From the NCBI GenBank assembly GCA_002337055.1, contig DDFG01000004.1, positions 62,001 to 126,000 of the forward strand: a stretch of DNA of 64,000 nucleotides, in the 5' to 3' direction. A program made the translations under genes and the position numbers. Source of the DNA: Betaproteobacteria bacterium UBA1934 (GTDB lineage Bacteria; Pseudomonadota; Gammaproteobacteria; Burkholderiales; Rhodocyclaceae). Each line of letters opens with the position of its first letter. Within the stretch, counting starts at the first letter, position 1. The notes beneath the pieces are model-generated. The model saw only the letters and a program-made list of their open reading frames with translations, was not told where the DNA came from and did no database searches. This document shows, piece by piece, positions 44,215-53,702 of this stretch.

Positions 44215-44921
44215 CAATGTGTCCTTTCGGCGAGAAGTGAGGCCAGGGTTGGCGTCACGCTTTGTAACGTGGGATGCGAGCGTCTGACTTGCGCAAGGTC
44301 GGCAACGGCGCCCTCCAGCTTGCGGTATCGAGCTCGCGCGCGGTCCGCCCTGAAAGGCAGGTCAAGCAGTGTCTTGCCGGCGTGGTAACGAACCAAGGTA
44401 TCGCGCCCGATATCCTTGGCCTGCCAGGGGATCGCGGTCCGATCGACAAAATGCAGCCATTGCACGCAAGGCAGCGCAGCAGCCAGCTCGGCCACCTGAC
44501 GATGCGTCTTCTCCCGGTAATAGGCCACCGCCTTGCCGGCATCGGCTTCCGAGGCGCCGGTCACATTGGTTGGCGCCCCCATCAGCCAGCAAACAACACT
44601 GTCCGGTGCAAATTCGGTGATGACGGATCGTGCCTCGTCGGTCAGCAACGCCACGTCTCCCTGAAGAAACGTGACCTGCGCACCGAAATCTGCGACGCGC
44701 GCACGGCAGGTTTGCAGACATTCACCGAGATTATCCACGGCCAAAACCTCGACACCGTTTTGCAGCAGCGCTTCGACTCCGAACCCCACTCCACAGCCGA
44801 CATCAAGGATGCGTTTACCCGGCACCTGCGCCGCCATCCAGGCGTAGTCTCCCCGTCGGGCATAGCTATCGCCCTCTTTCAACCAATAGTTGATAAAGTC
44901 GGCGATCGGGGCGCCGCTCAT
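44214..44921 (-). CDS. Class I SAM-dependent methyltransferase of unknown substrate
   Basis: A 235-residue protein with motif I ILDVGCGVGFGVEALL and the acidic VLAVDN motif II. The N-terminal FINYWLKEGDSYARRGDYAWM and the later VQWLHFVDRTAIPW are not familiar to me from a named family. It overlaps hpt by four bases upstream and abuts the phosphorylase gene downstream, so it is translated as part of the purine salvage unit. Function not known. Confidence 0.75.
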   Translation of the reverse strand: MSGAPIADFINYWLKEGDSYARRGDYAWMAAQVPGKRILDVGCGVGFGVEALLQNGVEVLAVDNLGECLQTCRARVADFGAQVTFLQGDVALLTDEARSVITEFAPDSVVCWLMGAPTNVTGASEADAGKAVAYYREKTHRQVAELAAALPCVQWLHFVDRTAIPWQAKDIGRDTLVRYHAGKTLLDLPFRADRARARYRKLEGAVADLAQVRRSHPTLQSVTPTLASLLAERTH

Positions 44922-45466
44922 GCGTCTTTCACCGCATAGATCGCGGGCAGATGGCGCCAAGCGCCATGGACGTCCATGCCAAACCCGAATACGAAGCGAT
45001 CGGGAACAGTCAGCGCCACATAGTCGGCCCGCACCGGTTTGTTCTTGCCGTTTTGCTTGTCGACCGCCACCGCCATGCGTACATCGATGGCACCCAGTCG
45101 CAAAAGGCTTTCGCGGACGGCGGCCAGCGTGACGCCCTCATCGAGAATATCGTCAAGCACCAGCACATTACGGCCCTTGACCGGAATCCATGGCGCTGAG
45201 CGCCACGACAGCTTGCCGGTCTGCGTATCCTGGCCGTAACGGGTGACATGCAGATAATCGAACTCCAGCGGAAAATCGAGCCTCGGCAACAACTGCCCTG
45301 CCAGGATGACCCCACCGGTCATCACACACAGCACCAGCGGATTCTTGTCGGCCAGATCGGCCGAGATGGCCCCGGCAACGCGATCCAGCGCGGCCTGCAC
45401 GGCATCGGCGGAATGAACGAGATCGGCATTGGCCAAAATGTCGCGGGCCTGCTGAATTTCCATCAA
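44918..45466 (-). CDS. hpt: Hypoxanthine(-guanine) phosphoribosyltransferase
   Basis: A 182-residue type I PRTase. The PRPP loop is VLVLDDILDEGVTL, and ALTVPDRFVFGFGMDVHGAWRHLP is the hypoxanthine pocket region. It converts hypoxanthine or guanine with PRPP to IMP or GMP. The start ATG is directly after the galU stop. It is followed by the methyltransferase and methylthioinosine phosphorylase, forming a salvage module. Confidence 0.92.
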   Translation of the reverse strand: MMEIQQARDILANADLVHSADAVQAALDRVAGAISADLADKNPLVLCVMTGGVILAGQLLPRLDFPLEFDYLHVTRYGQDTQTGKLSWRSAPWIPVKGRNVLVLDDILDEGVTLAAVRESLLRLGAIDVRMAVAVDKQNGKNKPVRADYVALTVPDRFVFGFGMDVHGAWRHLPAIYAVKDA

Positions 45467-46336
45467 CTACTCTCCCCTGTTTTTCAGATAATCGCTAAAA
45501 GCCGCGCCCACCTCCGGGTGGCGCTGGCCAAACACCACTGTCGCTTGCAGATAGCCCAGCTTCGATCCACAGTCGTAACGCGTGCCCAGGTAACGATATG
45601 CAAGCACCTGTTCCTCGGCAAGCAAGGCGGCAATACCATCGGTCAGTTGGATTTCGCCTCCGGCACCCGGTTTGCCGTTTTCGAGATAGTGAAAAATGCG
45701 GGGCGTCAGCACATAGCGCCCCACCACCGCCAGGGTAGATGGCGCTTCTTCCGGCTTTGGCTTCTCGACTATGGCGGATACCTGCTCAATACGCTCCGCC
45801 ACCGGCCGCGCCGCCACGATGCCGTAGCTTCGCGTCTCGGCACGTGGAACGTCCTGCACCCCAAGCACCGAGCAGCGGTAATAATCGTAGGTATCGACCA
45901 TCTGTTTCAGCACCGGCACGTCGCCATCCAGCAGATCGTCCGCCAACAGCACGGCGAAGGGTTCGTCGCCCACCACCGGCTTGGCGCAGAGCACCGCGTG
46001 CCCGAGGCCAAGCGGTTCCGCCTGCCGAATGTAAATACAATTCACATGCTTCGGCAGGATGTTGTGCACGAGCGCCAGCATGTCATGCTTGTGTTTGCGT
46101 TCGAGTTCCGCCTCCAGTTCGGTCGCCTTGTCGAAATGATCTTCGATGGCACGCTTGCTGCGGCCAGTGACGAAAATCATGTCGGTAACGCCCGCCGCCA
46201 CGGCTTCTTCAACGGCATACTGGATCAATGGCTTGTCGACAATGGGCAGCATTTCTTTCGGACTCGCCTTGGTGGCCGGCAGGAATCGGGTACCGAGGCC
46301 GGCTACCGGGAAAACCGCTTTCTTCACTTTTTTCAT
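45467..46336 (-). CDS. galU: UTP-glucose-1-phosphate uridylyltransferase GalU
   Basis: A 289-residue enzyme making UDP-glucose. Signatures are AGLGTRFLPATKASPKEMLP, the KPLIQYAVEEA string, and GGEIQLTDGIAAL. ATG 46336 (MKKVKKAVFPVAG) follows GTGAGGAC; the longer frame begins inside ligA and is rejected. Confidence 0.96.
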   Translation of the reverse strand: MKKVKKAVFPVAGLGTRFLPATKASPKEMLPIVDKPLIQYAVEEAVAAGVTDMIFVTGRSKRAIEDHFDKATELEAELERKHKHDMLALVHNILPKHVNCIYIRQAEPLGLGHAVLCAKPVVGDEPFAVLLADDLLDGDVPVLKQMVDTYDYYRCSVLGVQDVPRAETRSYGIVAARPVAERIEQVSAIVEKPKPEEAPSTLAVVGRYVLTPRIFHYLENGKPGAGGEIQLTDGIAALLAEEQVLAYRYLGTRYDCGSKLGYLQATVVFGQRHPEVGAAFSDYLKNRGE

Positions 46337-46346
46337 GCGCTTGTCC

Positions 46347-48419
46347 TCACTCTTGGCGGACGCCCAACGGCGCCACATTCAGCAACAGACGTAATTGTGC
46401 CTCATCGACGACCGGCACGCCCAGTTCCCGGGCTTTTTCAAGTTTCGAGCCCGCCTCCTCGCCGGCGACCACATAATCCGTTTTCTTCGAGACCGACCCG
46501 CTCACCTTGCCGCCGGCTGCCTCGATCAACACCTTGGCGTCGTCGCGCGTGAGATTCGGAAGGGTTCCAGTCAGCACCAGCGTCATTCCCGCCAGCGGTT
46601 TGGACTCAGCCGTTGGCACCGCTTCGCGCGGCCACCTGACGCCGGCTTCGCACAAACGGTCAATCACCGTGCGGTTATGCGGTTCCGCCAGAAAATGCCT
46701 GACGGAAGCGGCGACAACCGGCCCGACATCGGGCACCTGCTGCAACGCAAGCTCGTCGGCCTGCAACAATGCCTTCAGGTCGCCAAAGTGACGCGCCAGA
46801 TCGCGCGCCGTGGCTTCGCCGACATTCCGAATGCCCAATGCGTATATCAAGCGCGGCAGCGTCGTCTGCTTGCTCTGTTCGATGGCAGCGACAAGGTTTG
46901 CGGCCGACTTGTCGCCCATGCGCTCCAGACTGGCCAGCCTCGCCACGTCGAGCGCGTAGAGATCGGCGGGGGAGCGGACATATCCGAGATCGACCAATTG
47001 TTCGACCAATTTCTCGCCCATCCCCTCGATATCCATTGCCCGACGGGACGCGAAATGCCAGATGGCCTGCTTCTGCTGCGCCGGGCAGATCAAACCGCCC
47101 GTACACCGGGTAATCGCCTCGTCCGCAGGCTTTTCGACCGCGGAGCCGCAGTCGGGGCACTCGCCCGGCATCGCGAACGGCTTATGCAGAGGAACAGTTG
47201 CAAAGAGATCGTCGCCCGGACGCATGGGCCGTTTTTCCATCACCACCGCGACGACTTCCGGGATCACATCACCGGCACGTCGCACGATCACGGTGTCGCC
47301 GACCCGGACATCCTTGCGCCGCACTTCTTCCTCGTTATGCAAAGTCGCATTGGTAACCGTCACACCACCGACGAACACCGGCTTCATGCGGGCCACCGGG
47401 GTCAGCGCGCCGGTACGGCCGACCTGCACGTCGATGGCCAGCACTTCGGTCGTTGCTTCCTCGGCGGGGAATTTGTGGGCGATGGCAAAACGCGGCGCTC
47501 TCGACACGAAGCCCAGTTCGGCCTGCGCGGCGAAGGCATTGACCTTGTAAACCACGCCGTCGATGTCGTACGGCAACGCCGCGCGTTTCCCGCCCATCTC
47601 GCGGAAGTACTCGAGGAGACCTGCTACGCCGCGCACCACGCTGCGCTCGGGGGCCACAGGAAAGCCCCAGGTGGCGAGTTTATCCATGATTTCGGCGTGA
47701 CCGGCGACACCCAGACGATCTGCGCCCAACCCAACGCCGTAGGCATAAAAATACAGCGGCCGGTTGGCGGTTACGCGGGAATCGAGCTGACGCAGACTGC
47801 CGGCAGCGGCGTTGCGCGGGTTGGCGAATTCCTTTTCACCGCGTTGACGCTGACGCTCGTTCAGGCGCGCAAAGTCGCGCCGCAGCATCAAGACTTCACC
47901 GCGCACTTCCAGCTGCGACGGCCAGCCTTGGCCTTTGAGACGCAGCGGGAGACTTTTCAAGGTGCGCAGATTGGGCGTGACTTCCTCGCCAGTGCTGCCG
48001 TCGCCGCGCGTGGCGCCCTGCACGAAGAGGCCCTCTTGGTAAGTCAAACTGATCGCCAGACCGTCGAATTTGGGCTCCACCGCGTATTCGATCTCGTCTG
48101 CGAGTCCCAGCCCCTCCCGTACGCGCTGATCGAAGGCAGCGACTTCGTCGTCGGCAAAGGCGTTGTTGAGCGACAGCATCGGCACGCCATGCGTTACCGG
48201 GGCAAACGTCTTCAGCGGCGGCGCACCGACCCGCAACGTGGGCGAGTCGGCGGTCAGCAGTTCCGGATTGGTCGCCTCCAGCCCCTGGAGTTCGCGAAAC
48301 AGAAGGTCGTACTCCGCATCCGGAATGCTGGGCGCATCGAGAACGTAATAGGCGTGATTGTGACGCTCGATTTCACTGCGCAACCAGGCCGCCCGCGCGG
48401 TCGCCTCGGGCGTCGCCAT
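46347..48419 (-). CDS. ligA: NAD-dependent DNA ligase LigA
   Basis: A 690-residue replicative ligase. The adenylation site is the lysine of VEPKFDGLAIS (about residue 118). The zinc finger has its four cysteines in CPDCGSA and RCTGGLICP. Helix-hairpin-helix repeats and a C-terminal BRCT domain (GMTLVLTGTLPN) follow. The ATG shares one base with the zipA stop. Confidence 0.97.
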   Translation of the reverse strand: MATPEATARAAWLRSEIERHNHAYYVLDAPSIPDAEYDLLFRELQGLEATNPELLTADSPTLRVGAPPLKTFAPVTHGVPMLSLNNAFADDEVAAFDQRVREGLGLADEIEYAVEPKFDGLAISLTYQEGLFVQGATRGDGSTGEEVTPNLRTLKSLPLRLKGQGWPSQLEVRGEVLMLRRDFARLNERQRQRGEKEFANPRNAAAGSLRQLDSRVTANRPLYFYAYGVGLGADRLGVAGHAEIMDKLATWGFPVAPERSVVRGVAGLLEYFREMGGKRAALPYDIDGVVYKVNAFAAQAELGFVSRAPRFAIAHKFPAEEATTEVLAIDVQVGRTGALTPVARMKPVFVGGVTVTNATLHNEEEVRRKDVRVGDTVIVRRAGDVIPEVVAVVMEKRPMRPGDDLFATVPLHKPFAMPGECPDCGSAVEKPADEAITRCTGGLICPAQQKQAIWHFASRRAMDIEGMGEKLVEQLVDLGYVRSPADLYALDVARLASLERMGDKSAANLVAAIEQSKQTTLPRLIYALGIRNVGEATARDLARHFGDLKALLQADELALQQVPDVGPVVAASVRHFLAEPHNRTVIDRLCEAGVRWPREAVPTAESKPLAGMTLVLTGTLPNLTRDDAKVLIEAAGGKVSGSVSKKTDYVVAGEEAGSKLEKARELGVPVVDEAQLRLLLNVAPLGVRQE

Positions 48420-49684
48420 CACGAGAACAGGCGCAGCGCCTGCGGACTGCCGGCCGGAAGCCCAAATGTCTGCATCGCCAGTTGCGGCTTGACGACGTAT
48501 TGCCGCCGGATATTGTCTAGTTGCGCGTCGTTGAGCGGCTGGCGATTGTCGTCGACCAGTTGGCCTTGCAGATGCTCGGCAAACCGCTTGGCGTTGTCGA
48601 GCATCTTGAAAAACACCGGCTCGCCGTGATCGACGCGCGGCACGTCGAGCAAGAAGGTCAGCCCATGGGTGGTGAGACTGCGCATGGCCTCGGCCGTAAA
48701 GGGATTATCTTCAAAATTCTGAAGTTTGAACTGGGCACGACCGTCGTCATCAAAGCGGGTGAACGAACCATCCGGCATCAAGGTCATGCCCGCCGCTTCG
48801 GCCAGCGACCGCACTTTGGTGCCGGCAAAAGGCGTTCCGCGGCTAATCAGGTGCACCCCGATTTCCAGATCCACATCGGCGCAGAAGCGATCCAGCGCCA
48901 CCGCTTGCTCCAGCACCCCCTGGTGTGCGGGCATGTCGGCCACCGCCATCAGGTCATCCGCCAGGCCTTGCACGGCCGCGACAAAGACGGTGAGATCGGC
49001 TTCCGAGAGCGGCCCGCGCCGATCCGCCAGTTGCAGGGCGATGCGTAGCCGACGGTAGGCGCGTTCCGAACCGGCAACCATGGTCTCCCACTCCCGCGTG
49101 CGCTCGTTGAAGCCCACCCAGATCACCGGTTTGCCGATGCGCCGCAAGGCATCGCGTTGCGCGAACAGAATGTCGTCCACCGCCTCGGGTTCGACCAGTT
49201 CCATGACCACGATGTAGTCAACACGCGGATCGACGAGACTATTCGGCACTTCGCCCGCGGGCGGCACCGGCTCGTCGTCGGAAGAATCGGCAAACGGCGC
49301 CTTCGCGGCAACGTCGCCCGGTGTCGCGTCGGACAGGGGCGGGAGCACGGTCTCGACCGGAACCACTTCGTCCGGCAGTGGAATCCGCGGCAACTGTTCA
49401 TCATCGCCCGGCAGGTCGCCAAGCACCGGTTCGCGGCGCTCTCCTGCGGCTGGAAGAATCACCGGCGGCATTTCATCGGAGATCGTCGGCTTGACCGGCG
49501 CATCTGATTCGCGTGGTTTGGGGGGCGATTGCTGCCCGCCGGTCAGCAAGACATCGTCGTGATCCGCACGCAATACCTGTTCCGCCACCTTGCGATGCCG
49601 GTGTTCCTGCCATTTGTTGTAAGCAAAGACGCTCACCACCGCAACCGCGCCCAGCCCGATCAATCCGATTTGCAATTCCGTCAC
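48419..49684 (-). CDS. zipA: Cell division protein ZipA
   Basis: A 421-residue membrane anchor for FtsZ. A single N-terminal membrane segment (about residues 5-21) is followed by a proline- and acid-rich linker and a C-terminal FtsZ-binding domain with HLISRGTPFAG, MTLMPDGSFTRFDD and TFLLDVPRV. It overlaps smc by four bases and ligA by one; the order smc-zipA-ligA is conserved in beta- and gammaproteobacteria. Confidence 0.92.
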   Translation of the reverse strand: MTELQIGLIGLGAVAVVSVFAYNKWQEHRHRKVAEQVLRADHDDVLLTGGQQSPPKPRESDAPVKPTISDEMPPVILPAAGERREPVLGDLPGDDEQLPRIPLPDEVVPVETVLPPLSDATPGDVAAKAPFADSSDDEPVPPAGEVPNSLVDPRVDYIVVMELVEPEAVDDILFAQRDALRRIGKPVIWVGFNERTREWETMVAGSERAYRRLRIALQLADRRGPLSEADLTVFVAAVQGLADDLMAVADMPAHQGVLEQAVALDRFCADVDLEIGVHLISRGTPFAGTKVRSLAEAAGMTLMPDGSFTRFDDDGRAQFKLQNFEDNPFTAEAMRSLTTHGLTFLLDVPRVDHGEPVFFKMLDNAKRFAEHLQGQLVDDNRQPLNDAQLDNIRRQYVVKPQLAMQTFGLPAGSPQALRLFS

Positions 49685-52600
49685 GCTGCATCCCTCATTT
49701 TCAGGGCTTCTTCCATATCGACTTCTACCACCCGCGAAACGCCCGATTCCTGCATGGTCACGCCGACCAGTTGCTCGGCCATTTCCATGGCGATTTTATT
49801 ATGGGAGATGAACAAAAACTGCGTCGCTGCCGACATTTTCCTGACCATGCCGCAGAAACGCTCGGTGTTGCTGTCGTCCAGCGGCGCGTCGACCTCGTCG
49901 AGCAGGCAGAACGGCGCCGGGTTGAGCTGGAACATCGAGAAGACCAGTGCGATGGCGGTCAGCGCCTTTTCGCCCCCCGAGAGCAGATGGATGGTCGAGT
50001 TCTTCTTGCCGGGCGGCTGGGCGATGACCTGCACGCCGGAGTCGAGGATCTCGTCGCCGGTCATCACCAGTTCGGCGCGACCGCCGCCGAACAGTTCCGG
50101 GAACAACTGGCCGAAGTGGCCATTGACCGTGTCGAACGTGGTTTTCAGCAACTCGCGCGTCTCGCGGTCGATCCGGCGAATGGCGTTTTCCAGCGTTTCC
50201 ATCGCCTCGGTCAGGTCGGCCGCCTGCGCGTCGAGGAAGCCCTTGCGCTCGGTGGCGGCCTCCAGTTCCTGCAAGGCCGCGAGATTGACCGGCCCGAGTT
50301 CGGTAATGCCGTTCTGCAAGCGGGTGATGTCGCCCTGAAGACTGGATGCCCTGGCTTGCCCGAGCAATGGCGTCAGCGCGACCTCGTCGGCCCCCGCTTC
50401 CAGCAATTGCCCCGCCGCCTGCTCGGCATTCAGCGCCGCCGCTTGTTCCTTCAGGCGCAGATCGCCAATGCGCACGCGCAACGGTTCCAGCCCCTGCTCG
50501 ATTTTCATGCGCTGCTCTTCCAGCCCGCGCAGACTCTGGGTGGCGGCCTCCAGCGCATCGCGCGCCGCGGCCAGGGCCTTTTCCTTGTCGCCGCGTTCGG
50601 CCAGCGCCGCCTGCAACTGTTCTTCCATGACATCCGGCGGTGCAGCGTCCGCCTGCCGGGCACACTCCGCCCGGTCGGCTTCAATGCGCTGCAATTGGCG
50701 TTGCGCCACCGCCTGTTGGGCAAAGATGTCCTGCAACTTGCTTTCGCATTCGCGCTGGCCGAATTGCGCCTCGCGCACCGCACGATCGGCTTCGCTGTGC
50801 CGGGCGCGCTCGTCGCGCACGGCGCGTTCGGTCTCTTCCAGCCGCTGGCGCGCGCCGGTGACCAGCACCTGAATGCGCGAGAGCCCTTCGCGGATTTCGC
50901 CGATGCGTTCGTCCGCCAGCATTTCGCGCTCGCGCTCGCCTTCTTCTTCGCTGGCGAGATCGGCCAGTTGCTCCTGCAAGCGTTCTTTCTGCTCGCTGTA
51001 GCGTTGCAGCGCCTGCGTCAGCTTGAGCGTTTCCATTTGCAGTGAATGGACGCGCTGCTGACGGTCGGTGACGTAGTGCCGCGCCTCGCGCACCGCTTCG
51101 TGTTTGTCTTCCAGCGCCGCGTCAAGCGCGGCGACCTTGTCGTTCAGGGTCGCGATGACGCTCTCGCCCTCCCCCAGCGCGGCGCTCAGCGCCTCGATTT
51201 CGCGCTGCCGTTCGAGCAGGCCGTGTTCGCCCTTGTCCGGCGCAAAAAAAGTGACGCTGGTGCGGCTGACGAGATCGCCACCGCGGGTGACCAGCACCGT
51301 CCCCGGCGCCAGTTGTTCGCGGCGGGCCAGCGCTTCGTCGAGCGTCGCCACGGCATGCACACCCGCCAGCCAGTCGGCCAGCACGGCGGAAAGGCGAGCA
51401 TCGTCAACCCGGATGCGTTCGATCAGGCGGCCGCCCGGCGAAACGCTCGCCGTCGCGCCTTGAGGCAGCAGCACGGTGAGCTTGGCATCGGGACGGTCGG
51501 TCAGCCAGTCGGCCAAGCGCGTCGGGTCGTCGGCCTCAATGGCATTCAGATGTTCGCGCAACACCGCCTCGACCGCATCTTCCCAACCGGGCTCGACATG
51601 CAGGCGTTTCCACAGCGGTGCGGCCTGGGCAAGGCCATGCCGCGCCAGCCAATCGGGCAACTTGCTACCTTGCTGGGTCCGCGCCTGCATCTGCTCCAGC
51701 GCGGCGCGACGGGCTTCGGCTGCCGCCAGTTCCTTGCCGGCTTGCGCCAGTTCGGCCTGGGCCTGGCGACGGGTGGCTTCCAGTTCGGGAATTTCGCGCT
51801 GCAAGTCGGCCAGATTTTCCTGATCGCCGGCAAGTTCCTCGCGCAGCATGGCCAGTTCTTCGTCGCGTTCGGCGAGATCGTCGTCGGCTGGCGCATGCAG
51901 CCCGGTCGCCTCCTCCCGCAGCCGCTCGCGGCGCTGGGCGATGGCTTGTAACGTGCGCTGCGCGTGCGCCTTGTTGGTCTGCTCGACTTCCAGCTTCTGT
52001 TCGCCGTTGGCGGTGCGCGTCCGCAAGCGGTTCAGTTCCTCAACCGCCTGCGCGTGCGTGTCCTCGACCTGCGGCGCCAGCTCCATCTGCGCCTCCAGGC
52101 GCATCTTCGCTTCTTCGACGCGTGCCAGGCTGATCTCCTGTTGCTCTTCCCAGTGCTGGCGATCTTCGCCGAGTTTTTCTGCCGACGCCTGCCAATGCAC
52201 GTGCTCGTCTTCCAGTTGGCCCAGACGGGCATGCAGTTGCGACAGCGAATCGCGGCGATGGCGGATCTCCGCCTCCAGCCGCGCCACTTCGGCATTGGCC
52301 GCATACATGTCGCTCTGCGCATTGTGCAGCGTGTCGCCCGCACCGAAATGGGTCTCGCGCGCCGCTTCCAGCCGCGCTTCGGTCTCACGTAGCGCTGCGG
52401 ACTGGCCTTCCAGATCGGTTGTAGCGCGCTCCACCTCGAGCGCGACGCGCTGACGTTCCGCCTCAGCCTCGTTACGGCGCACCAGCCACAGCAGTTGCTG
52501 CTTGAGGGTCAGTTGGTCGTTGAGACTGTGATACTTTCGCGCCACTTCGGCCTGCGCGCCCAAGCGTTCGATCTGGTTGGTCAGTTCCAGCCGGATATCT

Positions 52601-53184
52601 TCGACCCGCGCCAGGTTTTCGCGGGTATCCTCGAGACGGCTCTCGGTCTCCTTGCGCCGCTCCTTGTAGCGCGACACGCCCGCCGCTTCTTCGAGAAATA
52701 CGCGCAAATCGTCGGGCTTAGCCTCGATGATGCGTGAAATCATCCCCTGGCCGATGATTGCGTAGGCGCGCGGCCCCAGCCCGGTACCGAGAAAGAGATC
52801 GGTGATGTCCTTACGGCGTACTTTCAGGTTGTTGATGAAGTAGTCGGACTGGCCGTTTCGCGTCAGCACGCGCTTCACCGAGAGTTCGGCATATTGCGAC
52901 CACTGCCCGAGCGCACGACCGAGCGAATTGTCGAAAATGAGTTCGACCGAGGCCCTCGAGACCGGCTTGCGGCTGGTCGTGCCGTTGAAGATGACGTCCT
53001 GCATCGATTCGCCGCGCAATTCCGACGCTTTCGATTCGCCCAGCACCCAGCGCACGGCATCCATGATGTTGGATTTGCCGCATCCGTTCGGCCCGACGAC
53101 GCCCACCAGCTGGCCCGGCAAGGCCACCTGGGTCGGATCGACGAAGGATTTGAAACCGGCGAGTTTGAGCTTGGTCAGACGCAT
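49681..53184 (-). CDS. smc: Chromosome partition protein Smc
   Basis: A 1167-residue SMC ATPase that compacts the chromosome. Walker A is VVGPNGCGKSNIMDAVRW, the N-terminal head also has QGMISRIIE, the hinge lies about residues 500-650, between two long coiled coils, and the C-terminal head has LLSGGEKALTAIAL and LLDEVDAPLDD. A possible -10 lies in the region shared with the queF promoter, 40 bases upstream. Confidence 0.97.
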   Translation of the reverse strand: MRLTKLKLAGFKSFVDPTQVALPGQLVGVVGPNGCGKSNIMDAVRWVLGESKASELRGESMQDVIFNGTTSRKPVSRASVELIFDNSLGRALGQWSQYAELSVKRVLTRNGQSDYFINNLKVRRKDITDLFLGTGLGPRAYAIIGQGMISRIIEAKPDDLRVFLEEAAGVSRYKERRKETESRLEDTRENLARVEDIRLELTNQIERLGAQAEVARKYHSLNDQLTLKQQLLWLVRRNEAEAERQRVALEVERATTDLEGQSAALRETEARLEAARETHFGAGDTLHNAQSDMYAANAEVARLEAEIRHRRDSLSQLHARLGQLEDEHVHWQASAEKLGEDRQHWEEQQEISLARVEEAKMRLEAQMELAPQVEDTHAQAVEELNRLRTRTANGEQKLEVEQTNKAHAQRTLQAIAQRRERLREEATGLHAPADDDLAERDEELAMLREELAGDQENLADLQREIPELEATRRQAQAELAQAGKELAAAEARRAALEQMQARTQQGSKLPDWLARHGLAQAAPLWKRLHVEPGWEDAVEAVLREHLNAIEADDPTRLADWLTDRPDAKLTVLLPQGATASVSPGGRLIERIRVDDARLSAVLADWLAGVHAVATLDEALARREQLAPGTVLVTRGGDLVSRTSVTFFAPDKGEHGLLERQREIEALSAALGEGESVIATLNDKVAALDAALEDKHEAVREARHYVTDRQQRVHSLQMETLKLTQALQRYSEQKERLQEQLADLASEEEGEREREMLADERIGEIREGLSRIQVLVTGARQRLEETERAVRDERARHSEADRAVREAQFGQRECESKLQDIFAQQAVAQRQLQRIEADRAECARQADAAPPDVMEEQLQAALAERGDKEKALAAARDALEAATQSLRGLEEQRMKIEQGLEPLRVRIGDLRLKEQAAALNAEQAAGQLLEAGADEVALTPLLGQARASSLQGDITRLQNGITELGPVNLAALQELEAATERKGFLDAQAADLTEAMETLENAIRRIDRETRELLKTTFDTVNGHFGQLFPELFGGGRAELVMTGDEILDSGVQVIAQPPGKKNSTIHLLSGGEKALTAIALVFSMFQLNPAPFCLLDEVDAPLDDSNTERFCGMVRKMSAATQFLFISHNKIAMEMAEQLVGVTMQESGVSRVVEVDMEEALKMRDAA

Positions 53185-53225
53185 TGTTTCTTGACGGCCC
53201 GCATGGGGGTCGTTGAGCGGCCGGC

Positions 53226-53231
53226 TATAAT
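53226..53231 (+). promoter_or_regulatory. Putative queF -10 hexamer
   Basis: A perfect TATAAT lies 31 bases before the queF ATG, giving a leader of about 25 bases. No -35 box at standard spacing. On the minus strand the same patch could serve smc. No preQ1 aptamer fits in so short a leader. Confidence 0.5.
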
Positions 53232-53262
53232 ATCACTTTGACCTTTTCACCGACGGCATGAC

Positions 53263-53682
53263 ATGAGCACTCAACCGAACAAAACTCTGGAAACCTTTCC
53301 CAACCCGGCCGCGCACCGCGATTTCCACATCCACATGCAGATTCCCGAATTCACCTGCCTGTGCCCGAAAACCGGCCAGCCCGATTTCGCTACGCTGACG
53401 CTGGATTACATTCCGGATCAGCTCTGCGTCGAGTTGAAAAGCCTGAAACTGTATATCTGGTCGTTCCGCAATGAGGGCTGCTTCCACGAAGCCGTGACCA
53501 ACCGGATTCTCGACGACCTCGTCGCGGCGCTCCAGCCGCGCTTCATGCGCCTGACCGCTCGTTTCTTCGTGCGCGGCGGCATCTTCACCAATGTCGTCGC
53601 CGAACATCGGCAGGCGGGGTGGCAGCCCGCCCCTGTAGTGGCGCTGGAAAACTTCGAGCAAAACTTGAATATCCGCGACTAA
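53263..53682 (+). CDS. queF: NADPH-dependent 7-cyano-7-deazaguanine reductase QueF
   Basis: A 139-residue T-fold enzyme reducing preQ0 to preQ1 in queuosine synthesis. The catalytic cysteine C34 is in CLCPKTGQPDFA with the conserved aspartate after it, and the substrate glutamate is in the NEGCFHE string. The length fits the short, YkvM-like type. Confidence 0.95.
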   Translation: MSTQPNKTLETFPNPAAHRDFHIHMQIPEFTCLCPKTGQPDFATLTLDYIPDQLCVELKSLKLYIWSFRNEGCFHEAVTNRILDDLVAALQPRFMRLTARFFVRGGIFTNVVAEHRQAGWQPAPVVALENFEQNLNIRD

Positions 53683-53702
53683 TTATCTGTTTATAAAGGT
53701 TG

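Noticed and set aside
46395..48629. A 744-codon open frame on the plus strand
   Set aside because: It is antisense to ligA and the end of zipA, has no domain resemblance, and is explained by the GC-rich codon use of the real genes.
49513..51045. A 510-codon plus-strand frame opposite smc and zipA
   Set aside because: Low-complexity product, antisense to the smc coiled coil and C-terminal head, with no ribosome site.
53185..53262. Possible preQ1 riboswitch before queF
   Set aside because: The space after the likely transcription start is only about 25 bases, too short for the aptamer plus an expression platform.
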